From positions 191,685-244,622 of the forward strand of contig JBNGIQ010009388.1 of assembly GCA_049999765.1 (NCBI GenBank): a stretch of DNA of 52,938 nt, in the 5' to 3' direction. Shown piece by piece: positions 25,252 to 37,150 of this stretch. The notes beneath the pieces were generated by a model that made no database searches, was not told where the DNA came from, and saw only the letters and a list, made by a program, of their open reading frames with translations. Every line of letters begins with the position of its first letter. The stretch's first letter is position 1. The DNA comes from Phaeoceros laevis (Eukaryota; Anthocerotophyta; Anthocerotopsida; Notothyladales). A program made the position numbers and the translations under genes.

Positions 25252-25480
25252 GCTGCCAGTTCAACAACCACTGGCAGCCTAGCTACACGGAAGTCACGCG
25301 GTACAGGCAACCAACAGCAGCTTACTGGGGTGCTAAGACCAAGTTTTTGAACGCTGCCTGCTCCGCGGGCAACAGGCAGCTGGACTGTCGCAGTGCACTT
25401 GGTAGGGGATGTATTGTCACCACATTCGATCTGATTACCAAGTCCACGACAATCGCCAGCTGCCTGCTGAAGAGAGGCAG
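25252..25480 (+). repeat. Three successive stem-loops with a CTGCC core, 3' of the receptor kinase
   Basis: Perfect inverted repeats follow one another: a 9-bp stem 25252-25260/25270-25278 with a 9-nt loop, an 8-bp stem 25353-25360/25373-25380 with a 12-nt loop, and a 6-bp stem 25460-25465/25475-25480. All three share the CTGCC/GGCAG core. They lie where the 3' UTR of the kinase would be. The stretch 25480-26390 otherwise shows no supported gene. Confidence 0.45.
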
Positions 25481-26394
25481 ATGATAGCAAATCCAGCGGC
25501 GACCTGCAATCGTCGGATGCCGCGGGGAGGGATGGTGCAGTTTCTACTAGCCTCTGCTTGCCCGGACGTCAAGAGGCACTAAAGTTTCTGTCGTGCAAGT
25601 GCAATTTGGGGAGACTGCCAAATTGCTGACTCCATTAAGTGTGCGTCCTGTCCCATCAAACTCAGCGGTGGAGGATGGTCTGGCAGGCGGTCTCTGCTGT
25701 GATGAGGATGTGATGCTCGACTCTAGCGTCAAGGGTTTCACGTCCCTGGGTATAGAAGTTGCCGGTGGATGTGGGAAACCGCGCAGTTGAGTTACTGACA
25801 CTTACTGTACCGCCCCCAGAAAGCTTAAAAAATGAACTTTGAGCAACCGACATTCGAATTGCGGCATATCATGTTACCGTTGAGCCTTCGGCTCCACCGG
25901 GAAGTGATTGCTCGCTCTAGCCGAGCCTTTTGCTTACTGTCAGTTGTCAGTTCGGGAGGGAGGGCTAGTTTGAAACCACGAGTAGCTCCTTGTCTTCCTG
26001 ATTCCGATTGTGCCTCATGCTTTTTCCTGAAGTCTTGCAAGTATCCTCTCTGTTCTCCTCACGTTAGAGACACAAGTGCCGGGTTGTAACACTGTTTCTC
26101 TCCTAGTGGTTGAAATTGTTAGACCTGCGCCTCTTTGCCCCGTTTCCGTCAGTCAGCAACCGAGGGCAGCTTACGTCTCAAGTGGTCTCCTCGACGCATT
26201 ACATGTGTTTTGTTTGAAAGCTTGACTTCGTCCCAATCAGAACTCCTCCCCTGGCGCGCATCCGCTCAGGAGTAAGGAGAATTGTTGTGCTTGAGAGGCA
26301 AGACTTGGCGCTGACGCCAAAGAAACGACTGCCAACAGCTGCCCTCACCTCGTCCAAATATGATGACGCATCGGTGAAGGATGATTGGCAGACA

Positions 26395-29300
26395 ATGCTG
26401 GTAGAAGCCGAATCGGTGGAGGCACGGGCATCGCCGGGACATCTGCAAGCGGAGTCCGACAGCAATGACATTGTCTCCTCTGAACAACAAGGTATTCATG
26501 AGCTAACGAGAGTGCATTTTCTTCTGGGGTTTGAAGGGCTTGTCAGCTGGAGAGTGCTCCAGTAATAGAACTCGGTCGGGTGCTGTGTTCGATAAAAATG
26601 TTGTCTTGCAGTGTGTGTGCTAATTGGAATGGCAGTACATCAAACATGAAATCTTACAAGCCTGTGAAGAAGTTTTAAAATGAATTGCTGATCTTGATGA
26701 ACAGTTGAACATCTAGGCGGGCAAGAGGCATTGTCTAAAACATGTGAACAGTGTCCAGCAGTAAGGTGGTTTGATACCTGTAAGATGTTTTACAGGCACT
26801 TCGTGTTGCCCAATGCATACGGCACGCCGTATGGAAGCGCTGTCGGTCCAACGGCGGTGGCTGTTACCCAATGAGTAAGTTTTTGGTAAAATGAACGAAC
26901 CCAAAGCAAACGAACGTCGACACAGTCCTAACCACCACCTCAAGTACGACTGAAATAGTCTCGTGATTTGAAGTGGCTTCTTCTTCAGAACTTGAGCTGG
27001 CACCTGTGCGGATGTTTCGTTGCTTAAGGCTGTTAACGGTTTAGGAACTGATAGAAGGGTGTGGTCAGAGTATAGTAGCATGTTGATACTATGTGATGTG
27101 AGGCTGGGTGGTAAGGACAACCTGGAACACATATTGTGCTGAAGGAGACTGATTCTGCTTCGTATATGATGCAGGAAGCAAGCGAAAGCGTCAAATTCTT
27201 GTTGACGTTGGATCATCTCCTCGGAGTCCCACCAGCTGTGGGAAGCGGAGCTTCAGGCTCCAATGTGATTCTCCAGTTGATACTTGTACTGAGCTCATGA
27301 CTGGACCTAGGCTTACTAGACAACTCGAAATAGGTTTTTTGGAAGGAGATACTTCCAAAGTGAGTTCCAGTTGGGAACTCAACTGTGGAGCTACTCAAAA
27401 ACTTCAAGCAGTCAAATGCAAGGTTGCTAAATATACATCCATGTCGGTATCCATAGCTGGCAACGCCAGCTCAGTTGGTCTGGAATTTGAAGGTATGCAT
27501 GAAGGTGCTGGACCAGAGGTGCTACAGTCTATTCACTGGGCAGACAGGGATAAGGTTGAAAGTGAGCATTCAATCAATGTCGTCGAAACACAATCCGTGG
27601 TGCAGGATGGTCTCACTGCACCATCTGCATGCCAAGACTCTCAGAGCATCTTCGTTCCAGATAAGGTGACTATGCCAGCTCATTTTCCAGTGCAGACAGT
27701 GTCTCCAGACAGAGAAACTGAGGAGCCTTCATGTAACACAAAAGGCAGGACGGGCTATACGATTGCAGATGAGGAACAAGTTCTCAACCTGTCACCTGGT
27801 ATGTGTACGCCGAGATGACATTGTTGCTGGCCTCTCTCACAGCCATGACCTTGCTGTTCCTGCCAGTCTCCTCTCATGGCGCTCTCAGGATGGCATTGTC
27901 CTCCAGCACCCGCCCTCTTTTTGTTGGAAGTGTGGCCATCACCCTTTGAGTATTAAGCAGCTGATGACAGCAATATGTCCTCCCTTTGTGTACAGTATGA
28001 ATTACATTGAGACCAGCTTGTGCTTTGTTACCTTGCAGGAGACATCGTGGTTGCAATTAATGCTGGTGGGTGTTCGTTATCAAGTCAGAGCTATGGTATT
28101 GAGTTTTCGGAAGACCAGTACTGCTCCGGGGGAGATGTCCTTGAAACGGAGGAAGTCATCTCTCAAACCAGAGAACCTTTCCTTTATGAAACTGCAAGAC
28201 ATGGCAATGTCTCATATGTCATCCCAAACTTGTTGAGAGGAGACTATGTGGTGAACCTCCACTTCGCAGAAATAATGTTTACTGGTGGCCCTCCTGGCAT
28301 GCGGGTCTTTGACATCAGCATCCAGGGAGACAAGGTAACAATTTCTTTAAACTTGGTGTATTATTTATGCTTGCACAGCTTTCTGCTGCTCTATTGTTAA
28401 CAGTTCTCCTTGAACTTTGCATCGGTGGTTTACCAGATTGTATCACACCTGGATGTCTACGCCCTGGTTGGGCCAAATAAAGCCTTGATACTCAGTGTTC
28501 CGACGACAGTTTCAAATGGAGTTTTAGCCTTATCCTTTGAAGGTGTCAGTGGATGTCCGACCATAAGTGCTATATGCATTCAGAAAGCACCTTCAGGTAC
28601 TTTTTGTAAAAACATGTGTGTCACTTGTGTTGATTGTGACACTCTGAAGTATGAACGAGCAGCTTGTGTTGTATCTGAGTTTTTACTGACACTGATCTGG
28701 CATGGATGATCTCCGACATGAAGTGAGCAGCGCATTCAATTACACAACTGAGGACGAGAATATTGAGGACCTTGTTCATGGAATGCACCACTTGGAAAGG
28801 TCCCAGCAGCAGAATGAGGAAGATGCTCGCCGGAAGCTGGTGCTATTCTATTTTGCACCCCGATATTCAGAGATGCCTCCGGGTCTGTGCAACGCTAAAT
28901 AAAACATTAGACGTTCATGTGAGGAACCTAACGTCTGAACATATCGACAGGTGCGAGTCAAGGCTAAGCAGTGTTTCAGGGATTATGAAGAAGAGCTGGA
29001 AAGGTTGAAGAAAGATTGTCATGAAGCTTGGGTGTGTCTTGATCATTCACAAATGGAGAACAAGAAGCTCCGCAGTGAGCTCACTGCCAAGACATCGTAT
29101 ATCGATAGTTTGGGTGAGCTGTTACTCTTTTTAGATGGCCCCTAATTCCCTGTAGAACAACTCCCCAAAGTAGGATTGACACGGCTCTTTCGTGCCACAG
29201 CTATTGTTGTGGAGGCACAGCAAGATGAACTCAAGGACGTGAAGGAACACACTGAAAGGCAAGTGCGAGGATGGAAAGACGCTTTACAAGGTGCATTTAG

Positions 29301-32273
29301 GGAGGCTCGGGTATGTGGTTGGGCCTCTAACTGCCAGTTTACCTCTGGGTCGGGCTATTGGTACCTCTGACAAATGCAGTGCACTTGCTTGTTGTCCACT
29401 TCAGATATTGCAGGAAATGCATCCTGCTCTTTCTAGAGAAGTCAAGGATTGGATGGTCACCTTTCCGGATGTCAGCAGCATGGTGTTATCCGTGCAGAAG
29501 CTAGGTCAGTGTCTTTTACCTTGTAGCCTTACTTTTTTATGATTCTGCAGTTTGTGATGCCTAATGCTCGTCATCTGACTTCAAGCAGCCAAGGAGCATG
29601 AACTTCTGAAAGCCAAATACTTGGAGGAAAGCCAAGCTAGGAGGCACTTGTTCAACAAGATTATTGAGCTTAAAGGTTTTTCCTCAAAGCTAAACATTTC
29701 ACTCTAAAACAGAGCAAAGGCTGATGTCGTTCACCTCGAGAATCTTACAAAGCCTCTGATATGAATTTTCAGGGAACATTCGAGTTTTTTGCCGCTGCCG
29801 CCCTCTCAATATTGCTGAGAGGGCGGTTGGCTTGTCTTCAGTGATTGAGATTGAGAAGGGGTCTGTGAAGGATGACGAGCTCATCGTCCAAACAGGGACC
29901 AGCTGCAAGAAAGTTTTCAAGTTTGATCGTATTTTCAGTCCCAAAGATAACCAAGGCATGTAGCCCCTTCTCATGTTCTTGAATTTGGTTTCATCGCCAA
30001 AGCTTCCTGTTTATGCTTGCTCATGCAATCCTCACATGCTATATTGCAGAGGACGTTTTTGCAGACACTGCACCAGTAGTGGTCTCTGTTCTGGATGGCT
30101 ACAACGTGTGCATATTTGCATATGGACAAACTGGCACGGGTAAAACCTTCACAATGGTAGGCTCTCCTGAGGACCGGGGGGTCAACTACCGCACATTGGA
30201 AGAGCTTTTCCGGGTGGCATCTGAAAGGAAAGGGCAGTTTTTGTACGATATCACAGTCAGTGTTCTGGAGGTGTACAATGAACAAATCCGTGACCTGCTA
30301 ACCCCGCCGAGTCTTCAAGGAGGAAGAAAGTAAGGGCTTGACCATGTCTGAGGCTTGCTGAACCTCTTTGTGCGGTTGAAATCTAGTGGTGAACCGGAAG
30401 AAAACTGAACGACATGCTTGTCAGGCTGGAAATCAAGCAGGTTTCTGAGGGTGTAAACCATGTGCCTGGTCTCATTGAGGCTCAAGTGCACAGTATGTCT
30501 GAAGTCTGGGAAGTGTTGCAGTCTGGCAGCAATGCAAGGGCAGTAGGCTCAACGAATTGTAACGAGCACAGCAGCCGGTCCCATTTGTGCGGTTCCTCAC
30601 TCTTTTTTTCCTGAATCCGTGTGGATGGCATTATTAACAGATTCCTGCATGTGTATGCTCATGCTTATCTGGATGTCTACAGTGTATTGTGCGTCATGGT
30701 CAAAGCAGAAAACTTGCTAACTACTGAGTGCACAAGAAGCAAGCTATGGCTAGTGGACCTTGCTGGCAGCGAGCGGGTGACAAAGAGTGATGCCCAGAGG
30801 GATCGTTTGAAGGAAGCTCAGTACATCAACAAGTCTCTTGCTTCGCTAGGAGATGTAATCTATGCCCTCACAACCAAGGGCAGTCACATTCCATACAGAA
30901 ATTCCAAGTTGACTCACCTTCTACAGCATTCCTTGGGTAAATGACTCGAGCTCTGCAATTTTTGGAATGAATTGTCCAGTCGTAGTCTTTAAACCGGACT
31001 GTTGCGAAATGGCAGCAGTCAATCTGAATTTTGATGTTGTTTGTACAGGTGGAGACTCAAAAACGCTGATGTTTGTACAGGTGAGCCCCAACGAGACAGA
31101 CGTTGCAGAGACACTTAGCTCGCTCAATTTTGCCAGCAGGGTGCGAGGCATTGAACTGGGTCCTGTCAAGAAGCAGCTAGATTTGGGTGAAATGCTGAAG
31201 TACAAACAACAGGTCAGTGAGATAAATTCTGGACCAACGTTGTACTGCCGATGTGGGTTGCAGACTTAATCATGAACCCTTCTTGTGTTGATTACAGGCT
31301 GAGAAGTCTAAACAAGACATTTTGAAGCTAGAAGAGCGTTTGCGAAGCGCAGAATCGCAACTGCAAATGAAAGAGCAACTCTCCCAGTCTCTCAACGACA
31401 AGGTAAGATACTCTAGTGCACATACCTTTAGGTAGAGATGGGTAGGCAGAGGCCAGGACCCCAGGGCCCTAATCCATGGAAGGGCTTGCATATGGGCAGG
31501 TTAAGGACAGGGGTAGGTCCATCACTGAATTGCAGCTCCAGGTGACTTCAGAGAAGAAGTTGCGCTGTCAGACGTTACGAATTAGCCAGGAGTCAGCCAC
31601 CGATAGGGGCCTTTTTGCTGAGGCAAGGGAGGGTCCTCCAGAGCGAACAGCAGAAGCCCATTGCACGACAAGACGACCACTGCTGGAGAGGGCAGTGGCG
31701 TATGACCTCCGGCAGTCGGACGGTTCAGAGAACGCCCTCAAATGCTCGACAGATTCGTCAGGCTTTCGCAACGAGAACACCGACCCAGAAATGAGAGGTA
31801 CTGACAAGCTGAAGGTGCTACCGCTGAGGTTCACCTCCCCCTCCCCACAGAAGCTGCTCCCAAGGTGTGGGCGGGCTTCCTCTGCAGGCGTGCCGAAAAT
31901 AAGCTCCATGCTGGGAAGCCCTTTGATAAAAAGCAGTGGGCGGACGCAGTCGCGGACAACATTGGCGGTGTCTGATAAGCTCGGGCAGACTACGCCGAGT
32001 GTCCTCAGGCCTCCGGGATTAGCAAGCCCGGGGATGATGAGACCAAGGCCAATCCTTCGCCGTTCCACCATGCATGTCGGCTCCAGCATCCCGGACACCC
32101 AGCAGCGTAGGGACTTGGAGAGCCGAGGACAGTTGAGAAGGATAGCAACCGAAACGAGTCCTGCTCCAGCGGTCGCGGACAGGAAGCAAGTAAGCCTACC
32201 AAAGCCGTTAACAAGCGCACAGCGAGTGACCAGGTTAAAGCAACCTGCGGCAGCCCACCGCTGGAACAACTAA
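26395..32273 (+). CDS. Malectin-domain kinesin-14 (KIN-14)
   Basis: Minus-end-directed microtubule motor of the plant kinesin-14 type that carries an N-terminal malectin domain. The N-terminal part is probably disordered and contains a basic KRKR stretch after a long intron (about 26491-27172). The malectin domain spans about 28040-28600 (begins near VVAINAGG, includes NLHFAE). Coiled coil follows at about 28950-29670, then the class-defining neck [14 protein letters not shown]. The motor has P-loop GQTGTGKT (near 30125), switch I NEHSSRSH (near 30565) and switch [10 protein letters not shown] (near 30755). A short coiled coil and a basic serine-rich tail end at 32273. All nucleotide-binding motifs are intact. 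The start is uncertain: the frame is open upstream to at least 26287 without an ATG, so 26395 is the first in-frame ATG, and an upstream exon is possible. Arabidopsis relatives are KIN-14 proteins with a malectin domain; function there is poorly known. Confidence 0.9.
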
Positions 32274-33167
32274 CGAATACCCTCGTTTCTTTTGTACCAT
32301 ATAGCAAACTAAGCAGAGTCAGCTCTCCCTTTTCATTTTGTTGCATTGTGGTTTTTACCGAAAGCACGATAAATAAACCTCCTCTTCCCTGTAGTGGGTG
32401 ACTGTGGGTCACAGACCAGACCTTGCCCGGACGTTCACCTATAAACACACACGTACGCACACACACCCTACGTATACCAGTACTGCAGCTCATTGTTGCC
32501 TCGGGCGTCAGCTTCCCATCTTTGGGATACACGGCAATGCACGCAAGCCACACTCTCTGTCTCTCCTTCGGTCTTAGCTTGATTATTATTAGCAGGCCAG
32601 CCAGGCCATGGAAGTGGTGAGTGGGGTGCACGAGTCGTGTACATTGTAGGGTGTGAGATAGCCTTGTCCTTGACGGTTGTCTGAGGTGGTAGACTAGGGC
32701 AAAAGCATTTTTACTACTTCATTACTACTTTAGTTAGTGTTTTAACTTTTAACCTTGCAAGGGCAGCGATAGGTTTACCGGGAAGTTTCTATGGTTCGAT
32801 AGCAGGTTTGTCAGATCGGCTCATCCCTTCTCCCATGGCCCCCGAAACTGTCTAGGTGAGTCTTTGATAGGCTCCCCCATCATCTTCGATTCCTGTGATA
32901 AAAGCGAAGATGATGCTGGCTGCCCTACTGTAGAAATTCTTATTCGAGCTGTCAGCCAAGCCACGACCACGCCCCCCATGGCTATCATGACTCTCCAGCC
33001 CCAGTACCGAATGCCCGTCAGTTTGGAAAGACATCCCCAGAAAGAACTCGTGTGTCCTTCCCAGCTCCAAATGACGCGGTCTTCGAGAGCCATGGACCAG
33101 CGGTTCTTCCTTTCCTGTAATCGAAGGGACCTTCTGGAGACCCTTACATCCCGGCCTTCACATCCAG
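32274..33167. other. Convergent intergenic region
   Basis: Shared 3' region between the kinesin (+) and the F-box gene (-). AATAAA at about 32371 lies about 100 bp after the kinesin stop and is a plausible poly(A) signal for it. Short open frames on both strands show no conserved content. Confidence 0.5.
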
Positions 33168-34466
33168 CTACACCTTTGTTGTGAGACCAAGTTCAAAGGC
33201 ATCCGAGAAATGCAAGCGGGCAACACTCTGCTCGTTGTCTATTGATAAGTCAGCCTGCATGTCCGCAGGCGGCAAGGAGTACCAGCATCCGGCGTATTCC
33301 ACCATTCCGTGAGACCCGCTCATCATGAAAGTCGGCAAAGAGTACCAGCATCCTGAAGATGCATCATATTCCACCCCTGCTGCGGATGTATTGGATCCAA
33401 ATATGGAGATGCGAGACCGCCGGGCAACAGCATACCAAGTGTGAGCTGCACATAGGCGCACGACGTGCTCCAGTTCGGGACCTGCACGGGCTACAAGGAC
33501 TAGCGTGGAGTCTGGTTTCAGTCTGTAGACACAAATCTGGCGCTCCAGTTTCTCCAGTGAGACAACCATGAACGCATTCTGACACATAACCATACGAACC
33601 AAAGTACCCGGGACCCAGCAGACCTTCCTCCACACACCGTCTGTGATGTGAAATTGCACCACAGCTGCTCTCCCCTGTGCGCTCATGAGCAAGGTGTGAA
33701 TCACGTTGTCCAGCTCCACAATTTTGTCCATCCCCCCGTTGAACAAGGAGGGCGGGCACTCATCACTGGAATCGTCAAGCCGCAGCAGGCTCCACTCCCC
33801 CGCCCTGGAATCAAAGCGCAGCAAACAGGGATGCCTCGGAGGCGGACGGACATGCTGAGACCAGCTGAAGGTACGCGAAGTGTGGCCCGTCACGGCCAGC
33901 ACCGAGTACGCTTCGCGGTCCTCATCGACTCGCAGATGGTACACGAGAACATTGACAGACCCGTGGCACACCGCAGGCCACGGCAACGGCGGCAGAAGCT
34001 TAGTTTGGCGGGTGACAGGGTTGCAAACATGAAGCTTGTCGGGACCCTCTTCCAGCAGCAGCAAGCCCTTGTGTGTGGAGTGGCATGTCTTGAACTGGAA
34101 ATTGAGGAAAGCCAAGCTCGGGAGAAGCCTCCATCTCTGGCTGGGGCTGTGGTAGCCGTACCAAGGGGAGAATTTTCGGTCAGGAAGGGGAAGAGAGACA
34201 GGCAAAAGGATGTCACCCTCGAGCTCCGCGAGCTGCAGTTTCAGCAACATGGCTGACAACCTGGTCCGCCATTGCCGGCAAACTGCTTGTCCCTTGACTG
34301 CGTGATGGAAAGGCAACAGTTTGAAAATCTTCAAGACGATGTCATCTGGCAAGGAGCTCCACAATCCGTCGGACTCCTCTCCCACATTCTCCCCCTTGCT
34401 GGTGCCCTTGTCCTTGCTGGTCTTCTCAGCTTTGGCCCTCGCTTGCCCTTTACGACCACTCCCCAT
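33168..34466 (-). CDS. F-box protein with a C-terminal beta-propeller-like region
   Basis: Single-exon frame of 432 aa from an ATG at 34464-34466. After a lysine-rich N-terminus (residues 1-35) comes the F-box, about residues 36-80: LWSSLPDDIVLKIFKLLPFH, then AVCRQWRTRL. The rest resembles the F-box-associated region of plant F-box/kelch proteins, with repeated hydrophobic strands and motifs such as VCNPVTRQTKLLPPLP. F-box proteins bind SKP1 and act as substrate receptors of SCF ubiquitin ligases; the substrate here is unknown. The C-terminal region is cysteine- and tryptophan-containing, and ends with two closely similar CWYSLP segments. No splice sites are needed. The assignment as F-box is firm, the propeller type is inferred. 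Confidence 0.85.
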   Translation of the reverse strand: MGSGRKGQARAKAEKTSKDKGTSKGENVGEESDGLWSSLPDDIVLKIFKLLPFHHAVKGQAVCRQWRTRLSAMLLKLQLAELEGDILLPVSLPLPDRKFSPWYGYHSPSQRWRLLPSLAFLNFQFKTCHSTHKGLLLLEEGPDKLHVCNPVTRQTKLLPPLPWPAVCHGSVNVLVYHLRVDEDREAYSVLAVTGHTSRTFSWSQHVRPPPRHPCLLRFDSRAGEWSLLRLDDSSDECPPSLFNGGMDKIVELDNVIHTLLMSAQGRAAVVQFHITDGVWRKVCWVPGTLVRMVMCQNAFMVVSLEKLERQICVYRLKPDSTLVLVARAGPELEHVVRLCAAHTWYAVARRSRISIFGSNTSAAGVEYDASSGCWYSLPTFMMSGSHGMVEYAGCWYSLPPADMQADLSIDNEQSVARLHFSDAFELGLTTKV

Positions 34467-35797
34467 GGCTGAATCCTACCTTCTCCACAAAGGAACACAC
34501 ACATGTCCAACACCACATATAGACGACTCTGGCGTGGGGAACACACATGCTCTACATTGACTGTGGCGTGAAAGACAGACATCCTTTGACTCAAATTGCG
34601 TGAACAGCACATCTACGAGTTTTCGCCTTTACATGTGAGCACTGCATAGACCAGAGAAAGCAAGCTGAAAATCCTGCGAGCACTACGCCACTGAGGGAGG
34701 GTCAAGCTCTGCAGAAAGCCTTGCTACCGACCACGATTCATCCATAGATGTCCATGCATAGACATCATCGAGAAGCAACGAAGCAACTTGACGTCTTGCA
34801 TTGACTCAGTCTGGTGTAAAACAGTTCCGTGAAAGCCCTTCTTCAGCTTGCCCCCACGGCCCCCCACCTGCATAAAGCAGTAGTAGTAATTTGAAACCCC
34901 CTAATTTTATTAGTGACGATTCATTCACCCCAGAGACCTGATTGTCCAGGACAGCTACGAAAAGGCGAGGCACGAGGGAGTGGCTAAACTGCGTGCCGCC
35001 AGTGTTGAAGATCATTGCGCTTTGTTCCACCCATACCAGAGAATGGATGGGTACAAAAGCTTGCCTCCAGCTTGTGGGATTTTGGAACTTTTATCACAGC
35101 TAACGGGATCAGAGGGCCTATGGGCGGGACGTGGCCAGAAGTGCACTGCTGATAAAAAAAAAAAAGCAGAAAAGTGTAAGCCTGTAAGGCATTGTAAGCA
35201 GGACAATCTACTATTCCAACTTGGATGATGTGTCCCATCAAAGTTTTCCAGCTGCATCAGTCGACAATCCAGCACCCAACACAGACCAGGCAACATGAGA
35301 ATGTTGCTGCTTAATTCATAACAAGTTGCACAGAACAGCACACTTCAAATTAGCAGATGGCAAATCGTTGTAGCCATTCCAGGAAACCGTCAACATGAAT
35401 GTGGGCAAGCATCAAAATTGTTCCCGTTGGACAAATGTACGCCAAAACATCCAACCTTCAGTGTAGCGTTCAACAACCCTCAAAAGGCTATCCTTGTTAA
35501 TCCATGTCATGCTGGTAGCGCTGCTGCCATAACAGTTTCATGATATGGCGGCTCAAACGCCAGAACGAACTTCACACCTGTGCCCAATTTTCCATCATCA
35601 CTGCGAGATCTCAAAATACCAGCAGTATCTCGGAGACGCTTTGATGAAGAGGATCTAGGGCAGCAACTACTGGGCAAAAATTTCTTTGCTATGCGGTTTC
35701 ACTGTCCCCGTCCAAATGATTCTGGACAGCATTGTCTGCCAGACCGCCAATAGTCCCGGTGACTGCGAACCTTCATATTTCCACCAATATCTCCAAA
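34467..35797. other. Intergenic region without a supported gene
   Basis: Upstream of the F-box gene and downstream of the DYW gene, both on the minus strand. It includes a 12-base A run near 35154. A number of short frames exist but none has recognisable content. The F-box promoter should lie at the left end. Confidence 0.5.
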
Positions 35798-37051
35798 TCA
35801 CCAATAGTCATTACACGAACACTTCCCATCCTTGAAATGATGGAAACGGTTAGCGTCTCGTGCTATGATCTCCCGGCCGGTAACCCTGGTGACAGCCTTT
35901 GTGAACTCATGGCAGTCCACACATACCCGAAGATTCTTAAAAATGCGGATCGTTGTCCCAGGTGGAGTCTTCAGAAGTCCATAAGCTATGGCCAACTTCT
36001 CACTATGGTACTCGGCTGAGTTCTCTAGCTTCCCCTCCTCTCCCTCCTGCTCTAAAATTTTCCTATTGTGCCGAGGATATCTCCTGATGAGACTCCCTGG
36101 CTTCTTCTCCGAGCTTGCACTCGCCTCTGCAGTAGAGTCAGTTTCTTCCGCAGGCTTATCTGCTGCTGCTGCCTTCTCCTCCACCGCCTTCTTCTCTTTC
36201 TCCCTTATCCTGACCATAATTTCATCCAGTGCCTTGTTCACCCGTTTGATAGCTTCCGGAGAGGCCTCTGGTTTAAACTCCTTGCATCCAGTTGAATCCA
36301 CATCTGACGGAGTTTCTGAAGTTGATGCGTTTGATTCTGAAGAATTTCCTTCCTCGGACGCTGTTGCGGTTGAGGGATAAAGGTGAGACCCGTACCCATG
36401 AGTTGGCCTCCTCGCCTCTTCCTTGCGTTTTTTCCAGGCCTCAAGCTCCCCCTCCACCCATGCGGGCGTCTTGTCGTCAAGCCATAAACGCTCTTTAGTT
36501 CCTTTCTTCTCAAAATCTGGCTCGGTTGATACTCTCTGAATATTTGCAGAACAGGGAATCGACACCACCAAAGGCAGCAAGGGGTAACCATATAGAACTC
36601 TCCAAAACAGATGTGGCCGGGGATTGCCAATCATTTCCCCTGTCAATGACATAATCTCAATGGTGCCTACGAAAGCAAATTTCACGAGTTCAACCTCACC
36701 TTTCTATTCCTGTTGTCCCACCATTCACTCGGATCTTTGAAGAAGACCTTCCAGAGGAATTCGGTTCTTTCTGTGCACCAGCAACAAAACAACCATCAAT
36801 GCGCATTGCACAACAATCCTCGCACAGAGGTGGGCAGGCATGTAACACGTACCCGTCACTGGCTCTCCTGGATAAGGCTCCGGAGTGAATGAATAGCCTC
36901 CAGACAGTTCTCTAATTCTTGCTGCGGCGTTGTAAGGAACTTGGTTGTACGGTTGTGTTTGAGGAGCCGAGTACCCCGCCCCAGGGACCTCCGCCAAGGC
37001 AACACGGGCGGTGGTGAAGTGCCGCAGCAGCGCGCCTCGCCATCCCGCCAT
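35798..37051 (-). CDS. DYW-domain protein with OSB-type PDF motif and no PPR repeats
   Basis: Three exons (37051-36853, 36770-36700, 36535-35798) join in consistent phase to 335 aa. Residues 1-25 resemble a mitochondrial presequence; an in-frame ATG at 37075 is an alternative start. Residues about 70-115 match the PDF motif of plant organellar single-stranded DNA-binding (OSB) proteins: [17 protein letters not shown], then [19 protein letters not shown] charged, low-complexity linker (about 120-245, rich in E, S, A, K) follows. The last about 90 residues are the C-terminal part of a DYW cytidine-deaminase domain: [10 protein letters not shown] (HxE zinc and catalytic motif), [21 protein letters not shown], with the terminal D-Y-W tripeptide. 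No PPR repeat is present. DYW domains catalyse C-to-U RNA editing in organelles, normally fused to PPRs that choose the site; Arabidopsis DYW1 is a stand-alone precedent working with CRR4. Editing activity here is inferred. It shares a promoter region of about 100 bp with the divergent DDX11 gene. Confidence 0.85.
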
Positions 37052-37150
37052 CACTGCAGACGGAGCAACAAACATCAAACCCCTAAACCCCAACACACTT
37101 CCGATGTAGTAGGCTCGTAGCTGATATTGACTTGCTTCTCCGTTTCCAAG
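37052..37150. promoter_or_regulatory. Compact bidirectional promoter between the DYW gene and DDX11
   Basis: The two start codons face away from each other with 99 bp between them (75 bp if the DYW protein starts at 37075). Both 5' untranslated regions and both core promoters must fit here or extend into the opposite gene. No TATA box is visible. Confidence 0.6.

Noticed and set aside
31568-32269. 233-codon minus-strand open frame
   Set aside because: Shadow of the serine/arginine-rich kinesin tail on the other strand; no conserved features.
33648-34256. 202-codon plus-strand open frame
   Set aside because: Antisense shadow of the F-box gene.
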